Shown: one piece after another, positions 44,986 through 54,369 of the stretch
Layout: each line of letters starts with the position of its first letter
How positions within the stretch are numbered: position 1 is the stretch's first letter
From: Gemmatimonadota bacterium
Lineage (GTDB): Bacteria; Latescibacterota; UBA2968
DNA length: 64,000 nt
Assembly: GCA_002727195.1 (NCBI GenBank)
Contig: PBWH01000026.1
Coordinates: 130,862 to 194,861 of the forward strand
Direction of reading: 5' to 3'
Made by a program: the position numbers and the translations under genes
Notes under the pieces: generated by a model
The model's database searches: none
Seen by the model: only the letters and a program-made list of their open reading frames with translations
What the model was told of the DNA's origin: nothing

Positions 44986-46056
44986 ATGAATGCGGTACTG
45001 CCCCCTCTTACAACTGAGGATATCGAACAGTTTGTCCAGAACGGATTCGTGATCAAGCGAAAGGTCCTGAACCCGGCGCTCTGCGCGGCCGCAAGAGATC
45101 GGCTCTGGGCGGGAAACACGTCGATCCAGCTGCGTCGGGACGACCCCAGCACCTGGATCGGGCCCCTTCCCGAGTCGGATCAGGTCAGCACCCCTGATGG
45201 CCTGAACGATCGCACGGGTAATTGCGGCTGGAGGCTTCGTGAGCTCTCTGGCGACGAGGATCTGATTGATCTACTGCCCCGCCGCGTTTTCCCGTGGTTC
45301 GAACAGCTACTTGGGGAGGGCGAAGTCGTAGAGCCAGTCCCGACCTCGACCGCTTCCGATCCGGATCCAAGAGGCACACGGCTTCGCGGCTGGCCGGTAT
45401 GGGGTGGTAAGGAGTTGCGGGGCGCCTACTGTGTTCTACCGCAAGAGCGCCCCGACGATGCCCCATCACTTGCTGACTCAGCTCGTGCTGGCGCCCACAT
45501 CGACCCGGAACCGATGCAGGTAGTCGTGAGCGGCTACATCGAAGATGTCCCTCAAGGTGGGGGAGGCATCGCGCTGTTCCCCGGAAGCCATCGCATGCTC
45601 TACGAGGCGGAACCGAGCTCGGCGGACATAGCACATTATTCCGTCCTACACCCGCCCCATCCCGAGAGCGGCGCCGCGGCATTCGTCCTCCCCCGCCCCG
45701 CCAGCCTCAAGGAAGCGCTCGAAAGCATCGAGCCCGTCGAATTCCACGGTGAAGAGGGAGACGTCGTGCTCTGGCACGGTCGGATGTTCCACTCGGCCAC
45801 GCCGAACTACAGCAATCCCCCACAGATCCGTCAGATGGTCCTGTATGACGCCTACAAGAAGTCCGTCTACGCGAGAGCCTATGAAGGTCGGTATGTGAAG
45901 GGGCCGAAACCGTCTCCGCCTCCGAACGTGCAAAAGAATTTCGGGCTGGAGACCAGTCCGGCTGCTCCCTCGCCTCAGCCACGTGCTGAGGGTCCGGGGT
46001 TATGGGCTGACTGGAGTGAGGTGGTTCGGGAGACAGCGGCGGCCCTCGAGGGTTGA
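44986..46056 (+). CDS. Phytanoyl-CoA dioxygenase (PhyH) family protein
   Basis: Non-heme Fe(II)/2-oxoglutarate oxygenase of 356 residues. It starts VLPPLTTEDIEQFVQNGFVIKRKVL, the typical PhyH opening. The metal triad is visible: His and Asp in GAHIDPEP near residue 167 and the distal His in WHGRMFHSATPNYS near 262. YIEDVPQGGGGIALFPGSH lies between and RQMVLYDAYKK follows. PhyH proteins hydroxylate diverse small molecules, and the substrate is open here. Ribosome site GAGAAGGA precedes the ATG. It is intact although both flanking genes are decayed. Confidence 0.93.
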   Translation: MNAVLPPLTTEDIEQFVQNGFVIKRKVLNPALCAAARDRLWAGNTSIQLRRDDPSTWIGPLPESDQVSTPDGLNDRTGNCGWRLRELSGDEDLIDLLPRRVFPWFEQLLGEGEVVEPVPTSTASDPDPRGTRLRGWPVWGGKELRGAYCVLPQERPDDAPSLADSARAGAHIDPEPMQVVVSGYIEDVPQGGGGIALFPGSHRMLYEAEPSSADIAHYSVLHPPHPESGAAAFVLPRPASLKEALESIEPVEFHGEEGDVVLWHGRMFHSATPNYSNPPQIRQMVLYDAYKKSVYARAYEGRYVKGPKPSPPPNVQKNFGLETSPAAPSPQPRAEGPGLWADWSEVVRETAAALEG

Positions 46057-46059
46057 GGT

Positions 46060-46095
46060 AGAAAACCCACCAGCACGACGACGCGAAGAACGCCG
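46060..46095. repeat. Purine-rich short repeat (gcacgacgacgcgaag)
   Basis: Right after the PhyH stop; related to 11642-11674 and 35361-35410. Confidence 0.45.
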
Positions 46096-46152
46096 GGGCG
46101 CGCATCACAAGGTCTGCGTGTCGGGTCAAGTGTCGTTCAAAAACGGAACGCA

Positions 46153-46668
46153 ATGAACACGATTGAAGTCCTTATCCTCCACGGCTCGCCCGGATCGGGA
46201 AAAACGACGCAGGGCGGCGCAGTCGCAGAACAGCTGCGTCAGGCAAACCGACCGCACGCCGTGATCGACCTCGACGATATCGGGATCATTCACCCGCCTC
46301 AAGGTCGCGGGTTCTCCCACCAGAACCTGAAGTCCATCTGGCCGAACTACACGGTCATTCCCGATCTAAAGGTCATCATCCCGACGGTGATCGCCGATGC
46401 CGATGACTATCGTTCCCTGACAGGCGCGATGACCGCCGCGAAAATCATGATCTGCGAACTGACGGCTCCCGTTGACGTCCTGAAGGAACGCGTGACAGTG
46501 AGAGAGCCGAACGAATACTGGCAGGACCGGCTGCAGAACTGGGTGGACGTGTATCAGCAGCGCGATGAGAGCCAGAGCTTTGGCGACTTCAGTGTCTCGA
46601 CAGACGGCCGATCCATCGAAGACACAGCAAAAGAAATCGTGGCGAAGGCAGGTTGGACACTCGCATAA
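46153..46668 (+). CDS. P-loop kinase-like ATP-binding protein
   Basis: A 171-residue nucleotide-binding protein. The Walker A motif is LHGSPGSGKTTQGG near residue 10, DLDDIGIIHPPQGRG lies near 40, and CELTAPVDVLKERVTVRE near 110 is like the lid of nucleoside/shikimate-type kinases. The length fits a small-molecule kinase. No neighbour suggests a substrate. The ATG at 46153 is followed directly by the P-loop, as in the family. It is intact, in contrast to the related broken gene at 40680. Confidence 0.8.
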   Translation: MNTIEVLILHGSPGSGKTTQGGAVAEQLRQANRPHAVIDLDDIGIIHPPQGRGFSHQNLKSIWPNYTVIPDLKVIIPTVIADADDYRSLTGAMTAAKIMICELTAPVDVLKERVTVREPNEYWQDRLQNWVDVYQQRDESQSFGDFSVSTDGRSIEDTAKEIVAKAGWTLA

Positions 46669-46678
46669 GGACTGAGCG

Positions 46679-47278
46679 ATGCCGAGCGAGAATCCCGGAC
46701 CAGAGAACAACTACGTCCGCGCTATCATTTTCAATATCGACGTAACCCGTCAACTGGCAGCCCATGCTCTCAGGCGACGGTCTGGACATACACACTCCGG
46801 ATGCGTGGTCCAGGGACGGAGATACCGTAATGTGAGATACACCGAAAGGTGGCGGGGGCGGTTACCTCCCTACGGCCAGCGCTGACTGGTCCGACTTCGA
46901 GTTCACGGCAGGGGTAGCCCTGATAGCCGGCGGCTACCTGGACATCCAGTTCAGGTGGGACATGGAGAACCATCGGGGATACACCTTCCAGTTCACACCA
47001 GGACAGCCCGTCTGCTATATCACCAGAGTTCAGGGAGACGACTGGCAGAAGCTAAGCACCGTAAACCTGGCGCTTGAGCGAGGCACCGAATACGACGTCA
47101 TGGTCGCCGCTAGGGGCCAATCCCTAACCAGTTACGTAGGCGACAATCTGCTGAGCCAGGTCGCAGACGACACGTTCAGCCGTGAGTCCATTCTTTTCAC
47201 GCTGTGGAAGCGCAATGTTGCTCGGTATCGGAATCCCTGCATCCGTCCCTGCACCTGAAAAGGAGGCCGGCAAACTCA
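46679..47278 (+). pseudogene. LamG/DUF1080-like domain remnant
   Basis: Plus-strand reading gives GDGLDIHTPDAWSRDGDTV, an in-frame TGA, then GGGGYLPTASADWSDFEFT, GGYLDIQFRWDMENHRGY and VNLALERGTEYDVMVAARGQ. This is the pattern of 3-keto-disaccharide hydrolase (DUF1080) or LamG-type lectin domains. A further frameshift near 47210 breaks the last strand. The domain alone is present, so a larger gene was probably lost. Confidence 0.6.
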
Positions 47279-47350
47279 CCCAGGAATTGAAACAGAAAAG
47301 GCGACTCACATCGTGGATCGCCTCGAATTCTTTCAATAGGTGCAGAACCG

Positions 47351-48604
47351 CTAAAAGACGAACTTCGGAAGATGGTCGTCTCCGTGGAGCATACTGTCTC
47401 GACGGATCTCCTCTCCCCTGTTCCGGATCTCCTCCACACTCTGGACACCGACAAGCCGCATGGCCCGGTCCAGATCCTCGTGCAAGATCTCGAACGCGCG
47501 TCTCAAGCCTTTGGGTCCTCCCGCGCCGATTCCTGCCGCCGTCACCCGTCCGATCCCGACCGCCTTCAACCCGTATGACAGGGCGATCAGGATATCGGTG
47601 CCATTACGGATGCCCCCGTCCATCATGAAGTCGAGCTGCGTGTCGCCGACCAGCGGCATCTCCTGCGCGACCATGTGGAGCACGGGCGGCACGCGATCCT
47701 GCTGACGGCCTCCGTGATTCGACCAGATCACACCTGACGCTCCCAGCTCTTCGGCCTTCCGCGCATCGTATGCGCAGTGGACGCCTTTGATGATCAGCGG
47801 TCGATCGCCCCAGGCTTCCTTGATCCACTTGAGATCGTCCCACGTAACGGCGGACGCGGCCAGCTGCGTCCCGATGTCCGTATAGGGCATCGGTTTGCCA
47901 TCCTCGTCGATGATGTTCACGAACTCCATGAGGCCGCCGTCGCGGTAATAGTCGAACAGCCAGGACATCCGCGTCAGCATCTGGGGCGCCAGTGCCAGCT
48001 TCCGGAATGCCTTGGCAATCGAGCCGAACAGACCCAGCCCCTGGTAGGAGCCCATCGACTGCATCGGCTTCATCTTCGCGTGAAGGATCCGCAGACCGGA
48101 CACACCCGTATCCATCGTCAGCGCAAGGGCGCTGAATCCCGCGTTCTTAGCACGCTCAATAGCCCGCCATGCCGTATCGCGACCGCCGCAGAGATAGAGC
48201 TGGAACCAGACGTTCCCCTTCGAGGCTGCCGCGACCTCCTCGAGACGCGTTCCGGAAAGGGTCGACTGGGTCATGACAGTCCCGAATTCGCCCGCCACCT
48301 GGGAGGCGACAGCATCCCCCTTCGGATAGAGCGACCTGAGACTGCCGACGGGCGTGATGAACCACGGTATGTTCAGATCGTGACCAACAACGGACGTACT
48401 CATGTCGAGATCGTCGAACTTGATCGCCCCGTAGGCGGTGGTCATCGACTGCTGGAAAGCACGTACGTTCCCGCGTAGCGTGGTCTCGGAATCGGCCCCA
48501 CCCCGGAAGTATTCCGACACGATCGGCGGCACACGCCGGCGCATCAGACGCCAGAGGTCGGCCGTGGTCATGGCGTCTGCGATTTCTCGGTCTCGTTTAC
48601 TCAT
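47351..48604 (-). CDS. FMN-dependent alpha-hydroxy-acid oxidizing protein
   Basis: Alpha-hydroxy-acid oxidase/dehydrogenase family (lactate 2-monooxygenase, glycolate or L-lactate dehydrogenase types), 417 residues. It has IPWFITPVGSLRSLYPKGD and MTQSTLSGTRLEEVAAA (flavin-binding strands), FQLYLCGGRDTAW, LALTMDTGVSG, then PLIIKGVHCAYDARKAEELG. SNHGGRQQD near residue 290 holds the catalytic His and Arg, followed by FMMDGGIRNGTD and VGIGRVTAAG. It oxidises a 2-hydroxy acid to the keto acid. The spacer upstream is 170 bases and no cofactor partner is adjacent. Confidence 0.92.
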   Translation of the reverse strand: MSKRDREIADAMTTADLWRLMRRRVPPIVSEYFRGGADSETTLRGNVRAFQQSMTTAYGAIKFDDLDMSTSVVGHDLNIPWFITPVGSLRSLYPKGDAVASQVAGEFGTVMTQSTLSGTRLEEVAAASKGNVWFQLYLCGGRDTAWRAIERAKNAGFSALALTMDTGVSGLRILHAKMKPMQSMGSYQGLGLFGSIAKAFRKLALAPQMLTRMSWLFDYYRDGGLMEFVNIIDEDGKPMPYTDIGTQLAASAVTWDDLKWIKEAWGDRPLIIKGVHCAYDARKAEELGASGVIWSNHGGRQQDRVPPVLHMVAQEMPLVGDTQLDFMMDGGIRNGTDILIALSYGLKAVGIGRVTAAGIGAGGPKGLRRAFEILHEDLDRAMRLVGVQSVEEIRNRGEEIRRDSMLHGDDHLPKFVF

Positions 48605-48800
48605 CTGATCTGCACTCTGACGTTTACATTCCCGGTCTTTGACTTATTCTTCGCCCCTGCTCTAGAACCGTAGAATTAACGTACTTCGCGCGTTTCGAAG
48701 CAAGGAATTCTCCCTCTCGTCGTCAAGCCGAGGAGTGACTGGCCCTGCTGCTACAGATGGATAAGGAACCAACCATGCCCGAACACGACACAGGTGACCG

Positions 48801-50089
48801 ATGACCGAACATTCTCCTGATCCTTGCGGATGACCTTGGCTAGGGAGACGGCGGCTGCTATGGACACCCTCTCAACCAGACCCCACACATCGATGCCCTT
48901 GCCAACGAGAGGCTCAAGTTGACCGATTTTCACTCCAACGACCCCGCCTGAAGTCAGACACGGGCATCCCTGCTAACAGGCCAATATCCGCAACGTACGG
49001 GAATCGAGTCAGCGCTGGGCGAGAACGAACCGGGTCTCCGAGCCAGTGAGCGAACCATCGCGTCCTGTCTCCGGGACGCCGGCTATTCAACAGGGATCAT
49101 TGGGAAATGACATCTCGGTATGTCGCTCGAGGAGGAACCGAACCGACACGGCTTCGACCATTTCGCCGGGCATCGACACGGGGCACTCGACTACGTGTCC
49201 CACGTGACCCGGTATGGAAACATCGATTGGTCGCACAACGAGACAGCACACAACGAGGAGGGCTACTGCACGGACCTGATCACCGATCACGCTGTGCAGT
49301 GTATCCAGGATCAGCAGGCAAATCCGTTCTTCCTGTTCGTCTCCCACTCCAAGATCTACTTCCCCTGGATGGCCCCTGACGATCCCGCTAACGGGAAGCC
49401 AGGCGTTCGTTACGAAGACCTGAGCAAACTGGGGCCTCATCCCCCTGAGAAAGTGGGCGCCATCGTCCGACAGATGGTCGAGTCGCTGGATGACAGCGTC
49501 GGTCGCATCGTCGATATACTCCACGACCTCGACCTCGAGCGTGACACCCTGGTCCTCTTCACGTCAGACAACGGCGGGATCCGTAAATACGCCGGTGTAT
49601 TAAACGAGATCTCCGACAACGGTCCCTTCCGCGATGGCAAGGGATCGGTCTACGAGGGTGGACACCGCGTCCCTGCGATCGCTTACTGGCCCGGTACGAT
49701 TGCGCCCGGCCAGGTATCTGAGGAAACAGCCACGACGATGGACCTCTCCACCACCTTCCTTGCCCTCGCCGAAACCACCCCGCCGGCCGCCCCCTCCCTC
49801 GACGGGATCGACCCTAGTCCTACCCTCCTGAAGAACGCACCACTCCCGAACCGCGAAACTCTTCTGGCGACTCCCCAAGCGGAAGGCCGTAAGGACGGGC
49901 CCCAGGAAGCTGTGCGAAGACGCTTCTGGTCGGTATCTCTACAACTTGGATGACGATCCTGGCGAATCGAAGGGCCTCGCTGATATTTACCCGGGACAGA
50001 CAGACAAACTCCAGGAAATCTTGTCTCAATGGGAGCAGGACGTCGACGAAAACGACCGTGGCGCTCGACGACCAGCGGGAATGTTGTAG
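48801..50089 (+). pseudogene. Sulfatase, broken
   Basis: Clearly a former arylsulfatase. The frame gives NILLILADDLG, TAG (48841-48843), GDGGCYGHPL, FHSNDPA, TGA (48949-48951), SQTRASLLTGQYPQRTG, then GIIGK, TGA (49107-49109), HLGMSLEEEPNRHGFDHF. Comparison with the family places the three stops at Tyr/Trp, at the catalytic Cys of C-x-P-T-R, and at Trp of GKWHLG. The remaining frame from about 49110 to 49870 is open (LFTSDNGGI, GKGSVYEGGHRVPAIAYWPG). A frameshift near 49900 precedes LYNLDDDPGESKGLAD and the final TAG. The start codon is also lost. It cannot yield an active enzyme. Confidence 0.85.
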
Positions 50090-50573
50090 CTACCCGAGTC
50101 ACACATCTGCATTGAGCGCTTCGGCTCCGGTCATTATATTATTCACCATCCGACCTGCCCGGGTGGTCGCGGGCACCGATGTTAAGCCGGCACGTCGAGA
50201 GAACTCAATCATCTCATCGAGGGACTACCGGCATGGCTCGCAAGGACCTCCCGACTTAAGGATTCACGTAGCTCGCCCCCGCAATGCTTTTCGCCTTTCT
50301 CGTTCCTCAGCCTATTAGCGCCAACATACTCGGCGACATCCAGTACGCGATCGTCGATGCCGCGAAGTCCTTGAAAACGCTCAGGATCGTCGACGAAGGC
50401 CACATCCAGGTTGTTGATTCGGTCACGCGCGACGGCGATTGTGCATGGGACGTGGTGATCAACGACTCCTGGTTGATCGATGGTGGACGATTCGCCAAAA
50501 CCGCGTCCTATGGACGGGTAAACCAAGCACACAGCTGACACCGTCGAATACCTGTTCGCAGGAAAGTATACGA
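50090..50573. other. Intergenic region with a possible small remnant
   Basis: No recognised gene. An 84-codon plus-strand frame at 50284-50538 reads AKSLKTLRIVDEGHIQVVD and DGDCAWDVVINDSW, which looks protein-like but matches no family I know and has no convincing ribosome site. Confidence 0.3.
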
Positions 50574-51218
50574 ATGAGACGACCACACAACCTGCTCAGT
50601 CTGTATGACGAGATCCGATCGATCGCTCAGACGGGGCTGCACTATGCCCAGGACAAGTACGACCGGGAGCGATACGCCCGTCTTCTGGAGATTGCGGTCG
50701 GTGAATACGCCGGGGTCAGCGGGATGTCCAAGGATGATGTCGCAGAAAGACTCGAGCGTGATATCGGCCCGATCACCCCCAAAGTGGGCGCGGGGGCGGC
50801 CATCTTCGATAATGAAGGCCGGATCCTTCTGATCAAACGACACGACACAAAGTGCTGGGCGATCCCCGCGGGTGCGGGAGAGGTCTCAGAGAACGCCCAC
50901 GAGTGCGCTGTGCGTGAAACGCTTGAAGAGACCGGCCTGGTCTGCGAAGCGCGGGGCGTCATCGATGTCTTCTTCACACCGGCGGGTGTGCTGGGGCGCC
51001 CCTACGCGATGTGGGTTCCCTTCATCCATTGCGTCGTGACCGGCGGACAATTGCAGACGACCGACGAGGCACTGGAGGTCGGCTACTTCCACCCGGACGA
51101 GATCCCGTCCGATCAGTATCACGCCGACACTGAACCCAGAATCCGGCTCGCTGTGTCGTATTGGAGGCGTCTGAATGAGCAGACCTCTCAGGAGGAGAGT
51201 GACGGCAACTGGACCTGA
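50574..51218 (+). CDS. Nudix hydrolase with Nudix_N domain
   Basis: A 214-residue Nudix hydrolase. An N-terminal helical domain (LLSLYDEIRSIAQTGLHYAQ then KYDRERYARLLEIA) matches the Nudix_N type found in ADP-ribose and related pyrophosphatases. The Nudix box is perfect: GAGEVSENAHECAVRETLEE then TG, that is G-x5-E-x7-R-E-x2-E-E-x-G. It hydrolyses a nucleoside diphosphate derivative. ATG 50574 follows AGGAAAG; the frame is open further upstream without similarity. It is intact. Confidence 0.92.
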   Translation: MRRPHNLLSLYDEIRSIAQTGLHYAQDKYDRERYARLLEIAVGEYAGVSGMSKDDVAERLERDIGPITPKVGAGAAIFDNEGRILLIKRHDTKCWAIPAGAGEVSENAHECAVRETLEETGLVCEARGVIDVFFTPAGVLGRPYAMWVPFIHCVVTGGQLQTTDEALEVGYFHPDEIPSDQYHADTEPRIRLAVSYWRRLNEQTSQEESDGNWT

Positions 51219-51364
51219 GAGCTTGGCCGAGGCTTCCAGCTAAAGTGCGTCCCACAGGGCCACACAGGCGCTCTTCGCATTTCACCACTTGCCCACGGCC
51301 CACAAATTGGGCGATACTTCACAGACTTCCGCACGCAACACCTGGAACGAACCCCAGCGAGCCA

Positions 51365-51865
51365 ATGCACCCCAGACAGCTTCAATTCATCCGGATTTGC
51401 CTCCTCTTCCTTCTTCCTGCCTGCGCCGGCCAATCCCCTCGGATCTACCAATTCGACAACATGGAGACCTTTCCCGTCGGCTACCAGGAGCTTTGGGCGC
51501 TCGCAGAAGAGGTCGCGAAGTCCGAGAAATGGCGGATTGAGGATTCCGAAAAGACTGATTCCCGTGCCTATCTGACGACGGAGTGGATACCGTACAACCA
51601 GAAGGGTGGCGATTACGGAAGCGTCGGTATCTCGCTGGGGCAGTCCAATAAACCGCTCAACGAGAAGACCCAGGAGGTCACGATCAGCATTCGCGTCGTC
51701 GCAGAGTCCGAACAAATGTCACGCGTCAAGGTGACCTGTCTGTTCCGGATTCAGACGTCCCAGGGCCTCAGCGGGAACGAACAGACGATGTTCGGGACCT
51801 CGAAAGGGATCGTCGAAACCCACATCCTGAACATCATCCGGAGTCGCCTCGCAGCCTCCCCTTGA
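51365..51865 (+). CDS. Predicted lipoprotein of unknown function
   Basis: A 166-residue protein with a signal peptide and lipobox (ICLLFLLPAC, Cys near residue 20), hence membrane-anchored. The mature part has GYQELWALAEEVAKSEKWRI, ISLGQSNKPLNEKTQEVTIS and a terminal amphipathic helix ETHILNIIRSRL. I know no family for it, although the layout resembles small outer-membrane lipoproteins with one alpha/beta domain. It stands alone between the Nudix and SUI1 genes. Confidence 0.75.
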   Translation: MHPRQLQFIRICLLFLLPACAGQSPRIYQFDNMETFPVGYQELWALAEEVAKSEKWRIEDSEKTDSRAYLTTEWIPYNQKGGDYGSVGISLGQSNKPLNEKTQEVTISIRVVAESEQMSRVKVTCLFRIQTSQGLSGNEQTMFGTSKGIVETHILNIIRSRLAASP

Positions 51866-52006
51866 TTCACCCGTCCGTCCAGTCTCCTTAACGGATTCCC
51901 ATATGCCCCAAAGAACACTTGCCCCGTCGTGCAGGACAGCTTTCCCTGATACAGGTCTCCACCAAAAGAGGATGCAAGGCGACCTTCACTCAAAGAGCAT
52001 AGATTG

Positions 52007-52342
52007 ATGGCAAGACGAGACAACAACGTGCGATTGGTCTACTCGACAGGCGAGGGCCGCGTCCAACAACCGGAAAGACCCTCGAGCCAGGCACCGCCCC
52101 GGGACGGCGTAATCCGCGTGAGCCGTGAGACCAAGGGACGCAAGGGAAAGGGAATGACGATCATCACGGGCGTCCCCCTCTCCGGTAATGATCTGAAGGA
52201 TCTTACCAAGCAACTGAAGCAGAAGTGCGGGACTGGCGGCACCGTCAAGGGCGATGTGATCGAGATACAGGGCAACCACCGGGACAAGCTGATCGACGAA
52301 CTCGCCTCTCGCGGCTGGACTGTCAAACGAGCAGGCGGCTGA
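52007..52342 (+). CDS. SUI1/YciH family translation factor-like protein
   Basis: Bacterial eIF1-like protein of 111 residues. A basic N terminus (MARRDNNVRLVY) precedes the SUI1 domain: VIRVSRETKGRKGKGMTII, LKDLTKQLKQKCGTGGTVKG then DVIEIQGNHRDKLIDELAS, the family signature. E. coli YciH helps reject aberrant initiation complexes. The stop TGA overlaps the next ATG (TGATG), so the esterase is translated from the same message. Confidence 0.93.
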   Translation: MARRDNNVRLVYSTGEGRVQQPERPSSQAPPRDGVIRVSRETKGRKGKGMTIITGVPLSGNDLKDLTKQLKQKCGTGGTVKGDVIEIQGNHRDKLIDELASRGWTVKRAGG

Positions 52343-53481
52343 TGCGATTGATAGCCCCGTTGCCCGACCCCTTCCTTCTTCCAAACGGTGGCCGTGTGTC
52401 CAACGGAGACGATTGGCGTGCACATCGGCCTAAGCTTCTGGACCTGCTTCTAAACACCCAGTACGGGACCATCCCGCCGCCTCCGGACGTCCTCGACTTC
52501 GTGATCGGACAGACACACGACACGGACCAAGGCCACCGTCGTCGGACGGATTGCCTCACGATGACACCAAATCAGGATCGTCCGGGAACACGGATCGATC
52601 TTCAGGTCACCGTCACCTTCCCGTCGGACGAGGTTGTTGTCCGCCGGAAGGAGCGGTTGTCGAGTTTCGGCCAGAACGGGCTTCCCGCGATCCTCTGCGT
52701 GGGCGGAAAGACCCACGACGCGTTCCTGAACAGCGGTTACGTGGTCGTGAACTACCCGAATGATACGCTCGAGCCCACGGAGACGGGAAAGCCAATTTTC
52801 GGTCCTGCCCGAGAGGCCTACTGGAAGCTCTTCCGGGATCAGCACAGCTGGGGGTCTATCGCCGTGTGGGCCTGGGGTGCACTGTGCGTACTAGATTATC
52901 TCGTCCGCGTATCTGAAGTGGATCGCCATCAGGTATCGATCACCGGTCATTCCAGGAACGGGAAGACGGCGCTCCTTGCCGGAGCCCTAGATGAACGGTT
53001 CGCAGTCGTCAACCCGGCTGGATCCGGCTGCGCCGGGGCGGGCTCTTATCTCGCGCTTGGCGAGGACTGCGAGGACCTGGCCGCTCTGACCTGCCGCGAT
53101 CGCTGGTGGGCCTGGACGCACCCTGAATTCGAGAAGTGGGCGGGACGAGAGGCAGACCTCCCCTTCGACCAGCACTTCCTGATGGCGGCGATCGCGCCCC
53201 GGCCCCTGCTGCGGACAGAAGGAACGGACGACACGTGGGCAAACCCGGAGGGCACGTCGGCCACCTACCTGGCGACACAACCGGTCTACGACCTGCTCGG
53301 CGTCCCGAAACGGAACACGATCGCGTACCGGGACGGTGGACACGACCACACGGCAGAGGACGCCCAAGCCCTGGTCGACCTCTGCGACGAAACCTTCTTC
53401 GGCGTCCCTCGGTCTCGTGACTTCGGAAAGACGCTTCCCCTGTCAGAAGCAAGCAGCCTCTTCACTTGGAGCACCCCGTGA
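52342..53481 (+). CDS. Glucuronoyl esterase-like (CE15-type) hydrolase
   Basis: Alpha/beta hydrolase of 379 residues resembling CE15 glucuronoyl methylesterases and acetyl xylan esterases. The nucleophile elbow is ITGHSRNGKTALLAGALDERF near residue 198; CE15 has GCSRxGK, so His replaces Cys. AGSGCAGAG and FDQHFLMAAIAPRPLL follow, and the catalytic His is in RDGGHDHTAED near 335. It would remove ester links between lignin or other groups and uronic acids, which suits a sugar-acid-using cell. There is no signal peptide. The start overlaps the SUI1 stop by one base. Confidence 0.85.
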   Translation: MRLIAPLPDPFLLPNGGRVSNGDDWRAHRPKLLDLLLNTQYGTIPPPPDVLDFVIGQTHDTDQGHRRRTDCLTMTPNQDRPGTRIDLQVTVTFPSDEVVVRRKERLSSFGQNGLPAILCVGGKTHDAFLNSGYVVVNYPNDTLEPTETGKPIFGPAREAYWKLFRDQHSWGSIAVWAWGALCVLDYLVRVSEVDRHQVSITGHSRNGKTALLAGALDERFAVVNPAGSGCAGAGSYLALGEDCEDLAALTCRDRWWAWTHPEFEKWAGREADLPFDQHFLMAAIAPRPLLRTEGTDDTWANPEGTSATYLATQPVYDLLGVPKRNTIAYRDGGHDHTAEDAQALVDLCDETFFGVPRSRDFGKTLPLSEASSLFTWSTP

Positions 53482-54367
53482 GCGACCAGACCACTCAAAT
53501 ATATAGTGAAGCCGGCGAATGCCAGACCCGTCTCTGAAGCTGTATCCATCACGGACCAACGAACATCCGGCCCGCACCCTCCTTCACATCCACGGCAGGG
53601 TCCTGATCGGTGCTTCGCGATCGACCTCCTCCGGGCCAATCAAAAGATACACTTCGCAAGGATTCACGGTCTTCTCGATCGACTACCGACTGGCCCCCGA
53701 AACCAAGCTTCCTGAGATCATCGAAGACTTTCAGGATGCGCTCGAGTGGGTTCGGACAGAGGGCACCAAAATCGGGAATACGGATCCGAATCGACTGGCG
53801 GTCACGGGTGGGTTGGCCAGCGGACGCCTCACCTTGATGACAGGAACCTTCGAGACCCCGCCAAAGGCACTCGTCTCCTTCTATGATAACGGTGATCTCG
53901 TCGAAAAGTGGTAATCCGAACCCGACCCGTTCTACTGCAAGCAGCCGATGGTCACCGAGGAGGACACACGACGCCATTTCAGCGGCCCACTGGTGTCGAA
54001 TGCCTCCGAGTGAGAGGATCGTGGACCGTTCTACCTGTACTATCGGCAGCAGGGGATCTAGCCGATCGAGGTCGGAGGCGTGGATCCGAAGGATGATCCT
54101 GATTTCTTCGTCCCCTACAGCCCGGACCAGAATGTGTCGCCGACCTATCCGCCGACCCTTCTGCTGCACGGGACGAACGACACCGACGTCCCCTACGACC
54201 TTCCCTTGCGTATGGCCGCTGCGCTCGAGGCGGGAGGCATCGAGCACGAGTTGATCACAATCACCAAGGGTGGTCACGGCTTCGACGGTGACGCGGGCGA
54301 CGCGGACCCGGATCAAATCGATGCCGCCCGGGAACGAGTGTACACATTCCTGGACGAGCACATCTAG
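53478..54367 (+). pseudogene. Alpha/beta hydrolase (carboxylesterase type), broken
   Basis: Begins GTG 53478, overlapping the esterase stop. A stop and frameshift near 53540 precede LLHIHGRVLIGASR, where the oxyanion HGG is HGR. The elbow reads AVTGGLASGRLTLM with Leu in place of the catalytic Ser. Then come in-frame TAA (53912-53914), TGA (54012-54014, probably from Arg) and TAG (54060-54062, where the family has Trp). The end is good (YPPTLLLHGTNDTDVPYDLP, KGGHGFDGD with catalytic Asp and His). It is dead by several independent lesions. Confidence 0.82.
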
Positions 54368-54369
54368 CC

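Noticed and set aside
48949..48951. Selenocysteine in a sulfatase
   Set aside because: There are other stops in the same gene, the motif Pro is lost, and no convincing hairpin follows the TGA.
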